DNA from: Epilithonimonas hispanica | GTDB taxonomy: Bacteria > Bacteroidota > Bacteroidia > Flavobacteriales > Weeksellaceae | Direction of reading: 5' to 3' | NCBI RefSeq assembly: GCF_003385395.1 | Contig: NZ_QNUG01000001.1 | Span: 101,901-165,900, forward strand | Length of the DNA: 64,000 nt | In this document: positions 43,972-53,029 of the stretch, one piece after another | Layout: every line of letters starts with the position of its first letter | Position numbering within the stretch: the first letter of the stretch is position 1 | Notes under the pieces: generated by a model | The model's input: the letters and a program-made list of their open reading frames with translations, nothing else | The model's database searches: none | What the model was told of the DNA's origin: nothing | Made by a program: the position numbers and the translations under genes

Positions 43972-45291
43972 ATGAATTTAAATAAAAGAGATTTACCTTT
44001 CTCTCAACTATGGAATATCAGTTTTGGATTTTTCGGAGTTCAGATTGCTTATTCTTTGCAAAGTGCCAATATCAGTAGGATTTTTGCAACTTTGGGTGCA
44101 GATCCGCATAACCTCAGTTACTTCTGGATTTTACCACCTTTGATGGGAATGGTTGTCCAGCCGATTGTTGGCGTAATGAGTGATAAAACTTGGACGAAAT
44201 TGGGACGTAGAGTTCCTTATTTGTTGATTGGTTCTATCATTTCCGTGATTGTAATGTGTTTACTTCCCAATGCAGGAAGCTTCAAACTAGCAGTTTCTGC
44301 AGCAATGATTTTTGGATTGATTGCTTTGATGCTTTTGGACACATCCATCAATATGGCAATGCAGCCATTCAAAATGATGGTGGGAGATATGGTGAACGAG
44401 AAGCAGAAAGGAAAAGCTTACTCTATCCAAAGTTTCCTTTGTAATGCAGGAAGTTTAGTAGGTTATCTTTTCCCGATTATTTTTACTTGGATTGGGATTT
44501 CAAATGTCGCAGATTCGGGTGTAGTGCCGGATTCTGTGATTTACTCTTTCTATGTAGGAGCCGCGATTTTGATTGGTTGTGTTTTGTACACGATTTTCAA
44601 AGTCAAAGAAATGCCTCCGAAAGAATATGCCGAATTCCACGGAATAGAAGACGCTCCTGAAACCAAAAAAACAACCAATGTTTTCCAGTTATTGGCAAAA
44701 GCGCCATCTGCATTTTGGTCGGTAGGTTTGGTTCAGTTTTTCAGCTGGGCAGCGTTTATGTATATGTGGACTTATACCAATGCAGGGATTGCCGAAACAG
44801 TTTGGAATACAACAGATGTCAAATCCGCTGCGTATCAGGAAGCAGGCAACTGGGTTGGTGTTGTGTTTGCAATTCAGGCCATTGGTTCTGTGATTTGGGC
44901 TTTGGTGATTCCTCAATTCAAATCTTACAAAATGGCTTATTTTGTTAGTTTAATTTTAGGTGCAATTGGTTTTATCTCAACAATGTTTATTCACGACCAA
45001 TATCTGCTTTTCGTTCCATATTTATTGATTGGATGTGCTTGGGCAGCGATTCTAGCTTTGCCATTTACATTATTGACCAACGCTTTGAAGGGAAATAATA
45101 TGGGAGCCTATCTAGGATTATTCAATGGCACAATTTGTTTGCCTCAGATTGTTGCAGCAGTTTTAGGCGGCGTTATATTTAAAACTATCGCGATGGAAAG
45201 TTCTATTGCAATGTTGGGAATCGCAGGAGCATTGCTTGTTTTAGGCGCATTCAGTGTTTTTATTATTAAGGATAAGAAAACAATTGATTAA
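43972..45291 (+). CDS. MFS transporter, SLC45/MalY-like (maltose/sucrose permease type)
   Basis: The 439-residue membrane protein has twelve predicted helices and the SLC45-like signatures WNISFGFFGVQIAYSLQSANISRIF and ILPPLMGMVVQPIVGVMSDKTWTKLGRRVPYLLIG, including the MFS loop motif GxxSD(x)xxxxxGRR. It also has LDTSINMAMQPFKMMVGDM. Related bacterial proteins transport maltose or sucrose across the inner membrane. It closes the GH13 operon, so uptake of maltose or glucose released by the periplasmic enzymes is the likely role. A perfect terminator follows. Confidence 0.9.
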   Translation: MNLNKRDLPFSQLWNISFGFFGVQIAYSLQSANISRIFATLGADPHNLSYFWILPPLMGMVVQPIVGVMSDKTWTKLGRRVPYLLIGSIISVIVMCLLPNAGSFKLAVSAAMIFGLIALMLLDTSINMAMQPFKMMVGDMVNEKQKGKAYSIQSFLCNAGSLVGYLFPIIFTWIGISNVADSGVVPDSVIYSFYVGAAILIGCVLYTIFKVKEMPPKEYAEFHGIEDAPETKKTTNVFQLLAKAPSAFWSVGLVQFFSWAAFMYMWTYTNAGIAETVWNTTDVKSAAYQEAGNWVGVVFAIQAIGSVIWALVIPQFKSYKMAYFVSLILGAIGFISTMFIHDQYLLFVPYLLIGCAWAAILALPFTLLTNALKGNNMGAYLGLFNGTICLPQIVAAVLGGVIFKTIAMESSIAMLGIAGALLVLGAFSVFIIKDKKTID

Positions 45292-45325
45292 TTATAAGAC
45301 CAAAATTATTACAAAAGATATATTC

Positions 45326-45356
45326 AAAATCCACCAATTTTGGTGGATTTTTTGTT
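45326..45356 (+). terminator. Terminator of the GH13-MFS operon
   Basis: AAAATCCACCAA (45326-45337) and TTGGTGGATTTT (45340-45351) form a perfect stem followed by a T tract, 34 bases after the MFS stop. Confidence 0.88.
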
Positions 45357-45660
45357 TTTAAAAGAATCCGAAGGATTCAATATTAATAGCCATAGGTGAA
45401 ACCTACGGAATGAGAGTCAGCATAGACTTTTATATTCTCGCATTGTAAAACCATATTCTTTCATTAACAGGCTCTATAATTTTGAATTTTAATTCTAAAA
45501 TCTCATTATCAAACTCAAATTTTAGACATCGTAATTTTCTAAGCTTTCATAAATTGATAATCAATACCTTATGAGCGTTTTTTGTTTTAATGAATATCGT
45601 ATAAAAATCAAATTTTTGTAAATTTTTGATGGTGTTGAAAAGAATTTTTTGTGAAAAAAT
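45357..45660 (+). other. Intergenic repeat remnants before the ilv leader
   Basis: This stretch holds no gene. It carries a small palindrome (GAATCCGAAGGATTC, 45365-45379) and a remnant of the CCTACGGAATGA repeat arm (about 45399-45410), then AT-rich DNA up to the ilv promoter. Confidence 0.55.
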
Positions 45661-45683
45661 CAAGGTTTATTGAAATTAGTTTA

Positions 45684-45691
45684 TACATTTG
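45684..45691 (+). promoter_or_regulatory. Putative -7 element of the ilv operon
   Basis: TACATTTG matches TAnnTTTG and ends 19 bases before the leader peptide start at 45711. Confidence 0.6.
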
Positions 45692-45710
45692 TACCGTTCA
45701 AAACAAACAG

Positions 45711-45767
45711 ATGCATAACTCAATAATTATTATTGTCATTCTTGTCATTATCGGATTCCGGTGGTGA
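45711..45767 (+). CDS. Ilv leader peptide (attenuator), 18 aa
   Basis: The small frame encodes MHNSIIIIVILVIIGFRW. Residues 5-14 are ten consecutive branched-chain residues (seven Ile, two Val, one Leu), exactly the amino acids made by the operon that follows. The stop codon lies 41 bases before a terminator hairpin. This arrangement is that of the classical ilv and leu leader peptides in which a ribosome stalls when charged tRNA is short. It is preceded by a perfect -7 element at a normal distance. Confidence 0.85.
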   Translation: MHNSIIIIVILVIIGFRW

Positions 45768-45837
45768 GTGATGGCTTGTGATAATTTTTGAAATTGAAAT
45801 AATACAGACCATTCTCATCAAGAGAATGGTTTTTTTA
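45766..45837 (+). promoter_or_regulatory. Attenuator: antiterminator and terminator of the ilv operon
   Basis: ACCATTCTC (45808-45816) and GAGAATGGT (45822-45830) form a perfect stem with a five-base loop and a run of T (45831-45837), an intrinsic terminator 44 bases before ilvE. GAGTGATGG (45766-45774), which overlaps the leader stop codon, can pair instead with CCATTCTC (45809-45816) and so prevent the terminator. ATTATC (45747-45752) with GATAAT (45780-45785) may form the alternative upstream hairpin. A ribosome stalled on the Ile/Val/Leu codons leaves the antiterminator strand free. One that reaches the stop covers it. Confidence 0.8.
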
Positions 45838-45880
45838 TTTAAAAACGAAACATTTAATAAAATATAAAAACCGATACAAA

Positions 45881-46783
45881 ATGTATTACAATGACGACAG
45901 TGTTCTCTTCTTTGATGGGGAATATATGAAAGCAAAAGAAGCCAAGACCGACTTGTATGGTCAATCGTTACACTACGGATATGCTGTTTTCGAAGGAATT
46001 AAATCTTACAAAACAGCCAATGGAACTAAGATTTTCAAAGCAGAGGAACATTATGACAGATTGAGAAAATCTGCCGAAACAATGATGATGCCTTTCGATT
46101 ATTCTACCGAAGAAATGGTGGAAGCAACCTACAAGCTTTTGGAAATTAATAATTTAAGTAACGCATACATTCGTCCATTGATCATTTGTTCTCCAAATAT
46201 GGCTTTATCAAAAGGGCAAAAAAGTTATCTGGTCATCGAAGTTTGGAATTGGGACAACGGTTATATGGCCAACAAAATGAGAATTATGACGTCATCATTT
46301 GAACGTCCAAATCCAAAAGCGTTTAAAGTGGAAGCAAAAGTAAGCGGTCATTATGTAAACTCGATTTTAGCTTGTCAGGAAGCGAAAGATAAAGGTTTTG
46401 ATGAAGCATTGGTTTTGGATGCCGATGGAAATGTAGCAGAAAGTTCAGGTGCCAATATCTTCTTCGAAAAAGGTGGAAAACTTTTCACACCAGCAAAAGG
46501 AAGCATACTTCCTGGAATTACCAGAGCTACAGTTTTTGAAATCTGCGATAATCTTGGAATTCCTTACGAAGAAAAATTCTTCAAACCGAAAGAAATGCAA
46601 GGTGCTGATGCAGGGTTTTTCTGTGGAACAGCAGCGGAGATTGTTGCATTGGATTCTTTGGATAATATTCCCTTCAAACTGAATTGGGAAGAAAGTTTAT
46701 CATCAAAAATTCAGACAGCTTATCGCCATTTAGTATTAGAAGAAGATTATTCTTATTTAAAATCAAATTTGCAATATGTGTAA
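45881..46783 (+). CDS. ilvE: Branched-chain-amino-acid aminotransferase
   Basis: IlvE transfers the amino group between glutamate and the branched-chain 2-oxo acids, the last step to Ile, Val and Leu. The 300-residue PLP fold-type IV protein begins [34 protein letters not shown]. The lysine that binds PLP lies in [52 protein letters not shown] and the FFCGTAAEI cofactor-phosphate loop follow. It is the first structural gene after the attenuator and overlaps ilvD by eight bases, so the two are translationally coupled. Confidence 0.95.
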   Translation: MYYNDDSVLFFDGEYMKAKEAKTDLYGQSLHYGYAVFEGIKSYKTANGTKIFKAEEHYDRLRKSAETMMMPFDYSTEEMVEATYKLLEINNLSNAYIRPLIICSPNMALSKGQKSYLVIEVWNWDNGYMANKMRIMTSSFERPNPKAFKVEAKVSGHYVNSILACQEAKDKGFDEALVLDADGNVAESSGANIFFEKGGKLFTPAKGSILPGITRATVFEICDNLGIPYEEKFFKPKEMQGADAGFFCGTAAEIVALDSLDNIPFKLNWEESLSSKIQTAYRHLVLEEDYSYLKSNLQYV

Positions 46784-48461
46784 CGTAGAACTGAATAAAT
46801 ATTCTAAAACACTCACGAAAGACCCAACTCAACCTGCAACTCAGGCGATGTTTTACGGAATTGGTTTCCAAAAAGAAGATTTCGACAAAGCACAGATTGG
46901 AATTGCAAGTATGGGTTATGATGGCAACACTTGTAATATGCACCTGAATGGTCTTGCCGAGATTGTAAAAAAAGGTGTTAAAGAACAAAATCTTGTTGGA
47001 TTAATGTTCCACACCATTGGAATCAGTGACGGAATGACCAACGGAACCGACGGAATGCGTTATTCACTTGTAAGTCGCGACATCATTGCAGATTCTATAG
47101 AAGCGGTTTGTGCTGGGCAATATTACGACGGATTGATTACAGTTCCGGGTTGTGACAAAAATATGCCGGGTTCTCTGATGGCGATGGCGCGTCTCGACCG
47201 CCCTTCGATAATGGTTTATGGCGGAAGTATTGCACCAGGCCATTACAAAGGTGAAGATTTGAATATCGTTTCTGCTTTCGAAGCGTTAGGAAACAAAATT
47301 GCTGGGAAAATTTCTGAGGAAGATTTTCAAGGTGTGATTCAAAATTCCTGTCCAAGCGCAGGAGCGTGTGGCGGAATGTACACTGCAAACACAATGGCTT
47401 CTGCGATCGAAGCTCTGGGAATGAGTTTGCCTTATTCATCATCATATCCTGCGCTTAGTAAAGAAAAAAAAGAAGAATGTCAGTTTGCAGGTCATTACGT
47501 TAAAATTCTTCTCGAAAAAGATATCAAACCATCTGATATTATGACGCCAAAAGCTTTCGAAAATGCTTTGAGGTTGATTATGATTTTGGGCGGTAGTACC
47601 AATGCTGTTCTCCATTTTATCGCCATTGCAAAATCTATTGGCTACGATTTGACTTTGGATGATTTCCAAAAAATCAGTGACGAAACACCATTTTTAGCCG
47701 ACCTTAAACCAAGCGGAAAATACTTGATGGAAGACCTTCATAAAGTAGGAGGAGTTCCTGCGGTAATGAAATATCTATTGGATTTAGGCTTGCTTCACGG
47801 CGATTGTTTAACGGTTACGGGTAAAACCATTGCAGAAAACTTGGAACACGTCACTTCAATTATCGACAGACAGCAAAATATCATTCACGATATCAAAAAT
47901 CCAATCAAAGAAACCGGACACATCAGAATTATGTACGGAAACCTTGCTGAAAAAGGTTCTGTTGCGAAGATTACAGGAAAAGAAGGTGCTTATTTTAAAG
48001 GAACAGCAATCGTTTTTGATGGCGAAAAAGAATTCATCAAAGGAATTGAAGATAAAAAAATCCAGGAAGGAAACGTGGTTGTCATTAAAAACGAAGGTCC
48101 AAAAGGTGCTCCAGGAATGCCGGAAATGTTGAAACCAACTTCCGCTTTGATGGGTTCAGGTTTAGGTAAAAATGTTGCCTTGATTACAGACGGAAGATTC
48201 TCAGGAGGAACACACGGTTTCGTCGTTGGGCATATCACGCCTGAAGCTTTTTCCGGAGGATTGATTGGCTTAATTAAAGACGGCGATGTGATTGAATTAG
48301 ATGCAGAGAAAAATACCATCAACGCATTATTGTCAGACGATGAAATCGCCAAAAGAAAAGCCGAGTTCCAACAACCCGAATACAAAGTGAAAAGAGGTGT
48401 GTTGTACAAATACGCTAAATCTGTAGCGGATGCTTCACAAGGTTGTGTAACCGATTTATAA
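46776..48461 (+). CDS. ilvD: Dihydroxy-acid dehydratase
   Basis: IlvD dehydrates 2,3-dihydroxy-3-methylbutanoate or its methylvalerate homologue to the 2-oxo acid. The 561-residue iron-sulfur enzyme shows the three conserved cluster cysteines: C53 (GNTCNMH), C126 ([10 protein letters not shown]) and C198 ([13 protein letters not shown]). It also has [12 protein letters not shown] and the carboxy-terminal [21 protein letters not shown] block. The start codon lies inside the end of ilvE. The order ilvE-ilvD-ilvB-ilvN-ilvC gives the complete common pathway to valine and isoleucine. Confidence 0.96.
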   Translation: MCNVELNKYSKTLTKDPTQPATQAMFYGIGFQKEDFDKAQIGIASMGYDGNTCNMHLNGLAEIVKKGVKEQNLVGLMFHTIGISDGMTNGTDGMRYSLVSRDIIADSIEAVCAGQYYDGLITVPGCDKNMPGSLMAMARLDRPSIMVYGGSIAPGHYKGEDLNIVSAFEALGNKIAGKISEEDFQGVIQNSCPSAGACGGMYTANTMASAIEALGMSLPYSSSYPALSKEKKEECQFAGHYVKILLEKDIKPSDIMTPKAFENALRLIMILGGSTNAVLHFIAIAKSIGYDLTLDDFQKISDETPFLADLKPSGKYLMEDLHKVGGVPAVMKYLLDLGLLHGDCLTVTGKTIAENLEHVTSIIDRQQNIIHDIKNPIKETGHIRIMYGNLAEKGSVAKITGKEGAYFKGTAIVFDGEKEFIKGIEDKKIQEGNVVVIKNEGPKGAPGMPEMLKPTSALMGSGLGKNVALITDGRFSGGTHGFVVGHITPEAFSGGLIGLIKDGDVIELDAEKNTINALLSDDEIAKRKAEFQQPEYKVKRGVLYKYAKSVADASQGCVTDL

Positions 48462-48485
48462 TTTAAAAGTAAAATTGAAAATAAT

Positions 48486-50225
48486 ATGAGTACGCTTGAA
48501 GTAAAGGAAAATACAGAATTAGAACAACCCAAACCGGTAGAAATCTCAGGTTCAAAAGCTGTTTTAGAAGCTCTGTTACAGGAAAATGTGGAAACGATTT
48601 TCGGTTATCCCGGTGGAGCAATTATGCCGATTTATGATGCTTTGTACGACTATTCCGAAAAACTGAAACATATTTTGGTTCGCCACGAGCAAGGTGCAAT
48701 TCACGCAGCACAGGGATTTGCGAGAACGTCAGGAAAGACTGGAGTGGTATTTGCAACCAGTGGTCCCGGTGCAACCAATTTGGTGACAGGTTTGGCAGAT
48801 GCGATGATAGATAGCAACCCGATTGTCTGCATTACAGGTCAGGTTTTTGCCTCGCTTTTGGGAACCGATGCTTTTCAGGAAACTGATGTTATCAATATTA
48901 CAACACCAGTTACAAAATGGAATTATCAGGTTACCGATGCAACAGAAATTCCCGAAGCTATTGCCAAAGCTTTTCATATTGCAAGTACAGGTCGTCCAGG
49001 TCCTGTTTTGATTGATATTACAAAAAATGCTCAATTACAATTATTCGAATATTTGGGATATAAAAAATGTAATCATATCAGAAGTTATCGCCCCGAACCT
49101 GAAATCCGAAACGAATATATCGAGCAAGCCGCAGAATTGATTAACCAGGCAAAAAAACCGTTTGTTCTTTTCGGACAAGGTGTTATTTTGGGAAAAGCAG
49201 AAGAAGAATTCAAAGCTTTTATTGAAAAAGTCAATCTTCCCGCGGCAGCTACAGTAATGGGACTTAGCGCACTTCCAACCAATCACAAATTGCACGTCGG
49301 AATGTTAGGAATGCACGGAAATTATGCACCAAACGTAATGACCAACGAATGCGATGTTCTCATTGCTGTCGGAATGCGTTTCGATGATAGAGTTACAGGT
49401 CGTTTGGATAAATATGCTAAGCAAGCAAAAATTATTCATCTTGATATTGACCCGGCCGAAATCGATAAAAATGTAAAGACCACAGTTCCTGTTTGGGGAA
49501 ATTGTAAAAAAACACTTCCAATGTTGACGGCGCTTCTCAAAGAAAATGACCATTCAGCTTGGTTGGAAAAATTCCGTGAATTGGAAAAAGAAGAAATCAA
49601 AGAAGTCATTCAAAATGAACTTAATCCAACAACTGATGTAATGACAATGGGAGAGGTTATCAAAGTTCTAAATGAATTGACAAATGGCGATGCAATCATC
49701 ACAACCGATGTTGGTCAGCATCAAATGGTTGCTTGTCGATATGCTCAATTCAATAATTCTAAATCCAGCGTAACATCAGGAGGTTTGGGAACGATGGGAT
49801 TTGGTTTACCTGCGGCAATTGGAGCTTGGTATGGCGCACCAGAAAAAACAGTTGTTGCAATTATTGGTGATGGTGGATTCCAAATGACTTTGCAGGAATT
49901 GGGAACGATTATGCAGTTTGGAGCGAAGGTTAAAATTCTGATTCTCAATAACGAATTTCTCGGAATGGTAAGACAATGGCAACAGCTGTTCCACGACAGA
50001 CGTTACTCTTTTGTGAACATTACAAGTCCAGATTTCGTAGCCGTTGCAAAAGGTTATTACATCGACGGACAAAAAATCTCCGAAAGAAAAGACCTTAAAA
50101 CAGCTTTAGAAACAATGATTAATCACGACGGCGCTTATCTTTTGGAAGTAATGGTTGGGAAAGAAAATAACGTTTTTCCAATGGTAGCACAAGGAACTTC
50201 GGTTTCAGAAATCAGACTTAAATAA
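48486..50225 (+). CDS. ilvB: Acetolactate synthase, large catalytic subunit
   Basis: The ThDP-dependent enzyme condenses pyruvate with pyruvate or 2-oxobutanoate. The 579-residue protein has the three domains of the family: amino-terminal PYR with FGYPGGAIMPIYDAL and the catalytic glutamate in RHEQGAIHAAQGFARTSG, a central FAD-binding region, and a carboxy-terminal PP domain with the ThDP motif GDGGFQMTLQELGTIMQFGAKVKILILNN. The first 18 residues, rich in Glu and Pro, extend a little beyond the typical start. ilvD lies 24 bases upstream. The regulatory subunit gene follows after 187 bases that contain a CTTTGCG-type repeat. Confidence 0.96.
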   Translation: MSTLEVKENTELEQPKPVEISGSKAVLEALLQENVETIFGYPGGAIMPIYDALYDYSEKLKHILVRHEQGAIHAAQGFARTSGKTGVVFATSGPGATNLVTGLADAMIDSNPIVCITGQVFASLLGTDAFQETDVINITTPVTKWNYQVTDATEIPEAIAKAFHIASTGRPGPVLIDITKNAQLQLFEYLGYKKCNHIRSYRPEPEIRNEYIEQAAELINQAKKPFVLFGQGVILGKAEEEFKAFIEKVNLPAAATVMGLSALPTNHKLHVGMLGMHGNYAPNVMTNECDVLIAVGMRFDDRVTGRLDKYAKQAKIIHLDIDPAEIDKNVKTTVPVWGNCKKTLPMLTALLKENDHSAWLEKFRELEKEEIKEVIQNELNPTTDVMTMGEVIKVLNELTNGDAIITTDVGQHQMVACRYAQFNNSKSSVTSGGLGTMGFGLPAAIGAWYGAPEKTVVAIIGDGGFQMTLQELGTIMQFGAKVKILILNNEFLGMVRQWQQLFHDRRYSFVNITSPDFVAVAKGYYIDGQKISERKDLKTALETMINHDGAYLLEVMVGKENNVFPMVAQGTSVSEIRLK

Positions 50226-50284
50226 TTTATAATTATTTATAAAACAATTCAAAGAAATTAGGAGATAGATTATCAGTCTAATAA

Positions 50285-50363
50285 ACTTTGCTAAGTTTTA
50301 CGCCTTTGCGAACTTTAAAACATTGAATTAAATAAAAAAACTTTGCGGACTTTGCGTTTAAAA
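50285..50363. repeat. CTTTGCG-type dispersed repeat in the ilvB-ilvN gap
   Basis: TTTGCTAAGTTTTACGCC with TTTGCGAACTTTAAAACATT forms the left unit, and CTTTGCGGACTTTGCGTTTA the right unit (50341-50360). The copy lies inside the operon and would be transcribed. Confidence 0.8.
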
Positions 50364-50412
50364 AATATCTGCAAACCATTTCCAACTCTTTGGAACTTTA
50401 ATTTATCATAAA

Positions 50413-51003
50413 ATGGAAAAACAAGAATTTACCATCACATTATACACAGAAAATTCGGTTGGATTAATCGGCAGAATTTCAGGAATTTTTTCACGCAGAA
50501 AAATCAATATCGAGAGTTTAAATACGTCTCCATCCGAAGTCGAAGGCATTCACAGATTCACGATTCTTATTAATGAAACCGAAGAAGTTGTCAGAAAACT
50601 TTGTCGTCAGTTGGAAAAACAAATCGATATTCTGAAAGCCTATTTCAATACCGATGATGAGATTGTTTGGCAGGAACAGGCGCTTTACAAAGTTCCTGCA
50701 AATGTCGTGACAGAAAAGGTTTACGTAGAAAGATTGCTTCGTCAATATGGTGCGTCTACGGTTGTGATTCGTCAAGATTATATTGTTTTCGAAACAGCAG
50801 GACATCGTGAAGAAATCGACCGATTGACGGAAGAACTCAACAAATACGGACTCATAGAATTCGTTCGTGGAGCAAGAATCGCAATCATCAAAAATAGCGC
50901 AGGAATTCACGAAAAAGTCCTTGAGTTCGAAAAAAGAGAACCTTCTCACGAGATTGTGGAAAACGAATACTTAGACAAAAGAGACGACGTTTTCACAATG
51001 TAA
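50413..51003 (+). CDS. ilvN: Acetolactate synthase, small regulatory subunit
   Basis: IlvN binds valine and controls the IlvB catalytic subunit. The 196-residue protein begins with an ACT domain (about 4-80): EFTITLYTENSVGLIGRISGIFSRRKINIESLNTSPSE, containing the effector-binding Asn/Gly region. A second ferredoxin-like domain (about 95-175) follows, with VIRQDYIVFETAGHREEIDRLTEEL. This longer two-domain form is the usual bacterial size. It stands between CTTTGCG-type repeats at both sides (50285-50363 and 51021-51093). Confidence 0.94.
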   Translation: MEKQEFTITLYTENSVGLIGRISGIFSRRKINIESLNTSPSEVEGIHRFTILINETEEVVRKLCRQLEKQIDILKAYFNTDDEIVWQEQALYKVPANVVTEKVYVERLLRQYGASTVVIRQDYIVFETAGHREEIDRLTEELNKYGLIEFVRGARIAIIKNSAGIHEKVLEFEKREPSHEIVENEYLDKRDDVFTM

Positions 51004-51020
51004 AAAAACTATCAAAATTT

Positions 51021-51093
51021 TGAACGTAAGCGCCTCTGTGAACTTAAAAACATTCAGTTTTTAAAAAAAATATTAGTGCGCTTTGTGTTCAAT
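51021..51093. repeat. CTTTGCG-type dispersed repeat in the ilvN-ilvC gap
   Basis: GTAAGCGCCTCTGTGAACTT followed by AAAAACATTCAG is the left unit, and GTGCGCTTTGTGTTCAA the right unit. It is more diverged than the ilvB-ilvN copy. Confidence 0.65.
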
Positions 51094-51143
51094 TTTCGAT
51101 ACATATTCAAAACAAAACTTAATAAAATCAAGACAAAATAAAA

Positions 51144-52625
51144 ATGGCAAATTATTTCAATACCTTATCACTCAGAGACCAGTTGCATCAGTTAGGACAG
51201 GCGGAATTTATGGATAGTTCAGAGTTTTCTGATGGCGTTTCTGCGTTGAAGGGAAAGAAAATCGTGGTTGTAGGATGCGGAGCTCAAGGTCTAAATCAGG
51301 GTCTGAATCTCAGAGACAGCGGATTGGATGTTTCCTACGCATTACGTCAGGAAGCGATCGATCAAAAGAGAGATTCCTGGAAAAATGCAACCGAAAATAA
51401 TTTCAAAGTCGGAACCTACGAAGAACTCATTCCAACTGCGGATTTGGTGATTAATTTAACGCCCGACAAACAACATACTTCTGTGATTAATGCGGTTCAG
51501 CCTTTGATGAAACAAGGCGCAACGTTGTCTTATTCTCACGGTTTCAATATCGTGGAAGAGGGAATGCAGATCCGTAAGGATATCACGGTAATTATGGTTG
51601 CTCCAAAATGTCCAGGTTCCGAAGTTCGTGCCGAATATCTGCGTGGTTTCGGCGTTCCAACGTTGATTGCCGTTCACCCAGAAAATGACCCTCAAGGGAA
51701 AGGATGGGCAGAAGCAAAAGCATATTGCGTGGGAACTGGCGGTCACAAAGCGGGCGTTTTGAAATCCTCTTTTGTTGCCGAAGTGAAGTCCGATTTGATG
51801 GGTGAGCAAACTATTTTGTGCGGACTTTTACAAACGGGTTCTATCCTTTCGTTTGACAAAATGATGGAGAAAGGTATTGATGCAGGTTATGCTTCCAAGT
51901 TGGTGCAATACGGCGTTGAGGTCATCACAGAAGCTTTGAAACACGGCGGTGTAAGTGGGATGTTAGACAGACTTTCCAATCCTGCAAAACTCAAAGCTTT
52001 CGAATTATCAGAAGAATTGAAAGACATTATGCGACCACTTTTCCAAAAACATCAGGATGATATTATCTCGGGAGAATTTTCCAAAACAATGATGGAAGAT
52101 TGGGCAAATGGCGATGCAAACTTATTGAAATGGAGAGCAGAAACAGGTGAAACCGCTTTCGAAAAAACGCCTGCAGGAGATGTGAAAATCGATGAACAGG
52201 AATATTTTGACAATTATCTTTTGATGTCCGCATTCATTAGAGCGGGCGTTGAATTGGCTTTCGAAACAATGGTTGAAGCAGGCATTAAACCAGAATCAGC
52301 TTACTACGAATCTCTTCACGAAACCCCTTTGATTGCCAACACCATCGCAAGAAAAAAACTGTTCGAGATGAATCGTGTAATTTCCGACACGGCAGAATAC
52401 GGTTGTTATCTGTTTGATCAAGCTTGCAAACCCTTGTTGGCAGATTTTATGAAGTCCGTGGATACAGATTTGGTCGGAAAAGATTTTAACGAAGACAAAA
52501 AAGCTTCAGTTGATAACGCTCAATTGGTTCACGTCAACGATGTTTTGAGAAATCATCCGGTAGAAGTTGTAGGAAAAAAACTTCGTCAGGCAATGACTGC
52601 GATGAAGTCTATCAAAACGGTTTAA
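51144..52625 (+). CDS. ilvC: Ketol-acid reductoisomerase (NADP+), class II
   Basis: IlvC isomerises and reduces acetolactate to the dihydroxy acid. At 493 residues it is the long class II form, as in enterobacteria and plants, with a duplicated carboxy-terminal helical domain. The amino-terminal Rossmann fold has [27 protein letters not shown], with Arg residues suited to NADPH, followed by [15 protein letters not shown]. Acidic magnesium ligands lie in [11 protein letters not shown] and, in the second half, [14 protein letters not shown](I)[12 protein letters not shown]. An AGGAGC element starts four bases after the stop. Confidence 0.96.
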   Translation: MANYFNTLSLRDQLHQLGQAEFMDSSEFSDGVSALKGKKIVVVGCGAQGLNQGLNLRDSGLDVSYALRQEAIDQKRDSWKNATENNFKVGTYEELIPTADLVINLTPDKQHTSVINAVQPLMKQGATLSYSHGFNIVEEGMQIRKDITVIMVAPKCPGSEVRAEYLRGFGVPTLIAVHPENDPQGKGWAEAKAYCVGTGGHKAGVLKSSFVAEVKSDLMGEQTILCGLLQTGSILSFDKMMEKGIDAGYASKLVQYGVEVITEALKHGGVSGMLDRLSNPAKLKAFELSEELKDIMRPLFQKHQDDIISGEFSKTMMEDWANGDANLLKWRAETGETAFEKTPAGDVKIDEQEYFDNYLLMSAFIRAGVELAFETMVEAGIKPESAYYESLHETPLIANTIARKKLFEMNRVISDTAEYGCYLFDQACKPLLADFMKSVDTDLVGKDFNEDKKASVDNAQLVHVNDVLRNHPVEVVGKKLRQAMTAMKSIKTV

Positions 52626-52628
52626 AAT

Positions 52629-52761
52629 TAGGAGCTAATCCCGCTTTCCACTATATCTTTTGCTCTTCGTTCCTCATCACAAAAGGATGCCGTTGCAAAT
52701 CGAGGTACGAGATTCGACGATTCAAAAAAATAGAATTAAAGAAAAGAGTCAATCGGGGCTA
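52629..52761 (+). repeat. AGGAGC-type structured 3' element, copy 4 (after ilvC), interrupted
   Basis: The 5' half TAGGAGCTAATCCCGCTTT is intact. The 3' half is split: GGATGCCGTTGCA (52685-52697) is separated from AATCGGGGCTA (52751-52761) by about 53 bases that include GAGATTCGACGATTC. The inserted piece resembles the insert in the repeat at 54484. Confidence 0.75.
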
Positions 52762-52802
52762 GGGAATTTGTCATAAAAATAAAGTTTGTTCCTAAATTCA
52801 AA

Positions 52803-52869
52803 TTTTGTCATTCCGTAGAAAATCTAACAAAGTGGTTTAAAACTGCTGAGATTCTAAGGAATGACAAAT
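52803..52869. repeat. ATTCCGTAGGAATC-type hairpin repeat, copy downstream of ilvC
   Basis: TTTGTCATTCCGTAGAAAATC at the left and GAGATTCTAAGGAATGACAAA at the right are imperfect complements with a loop of about 25 bases. Confidence 0.75.
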
Positions 52870-52881
52870 TGAATGTTTATT

Positions 52882-53008
52882 CTTTGCTGAGCGAAGCGCC
52901 TTTATCTCAATACATTTATTGATTTTAAAGGAATCGATGAATCTTTGATTTGTGAACCTTAAAATATTTTCAATAAGATTATAAAAACCTTTGCGCCCTT
53001 TGCGTTCA
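52882..53008. repeat. CTTTGCG-type dispersed repeat upstream of the ABC gene
   Basis: TTTGCTGAGCGAAGCGCC (left), TTGTGAACCTTAAAATATTT (middle) and CCTTTGCGCCCTTTGCGTTC (right) match the family. The right unit ends 21 bases before the ABC start codon. Confidence 0.7.
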
Positions 53009-53029
53009 AAATTGATTCAAAAAATAAAA

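Noticed and set aside
52991..53029. An upstream start extending the tandem ABC protein by 13 residues
   Set aside because: Those codons come from the CTTTGCG-type repeat; the family start is at the ATG at 53030.
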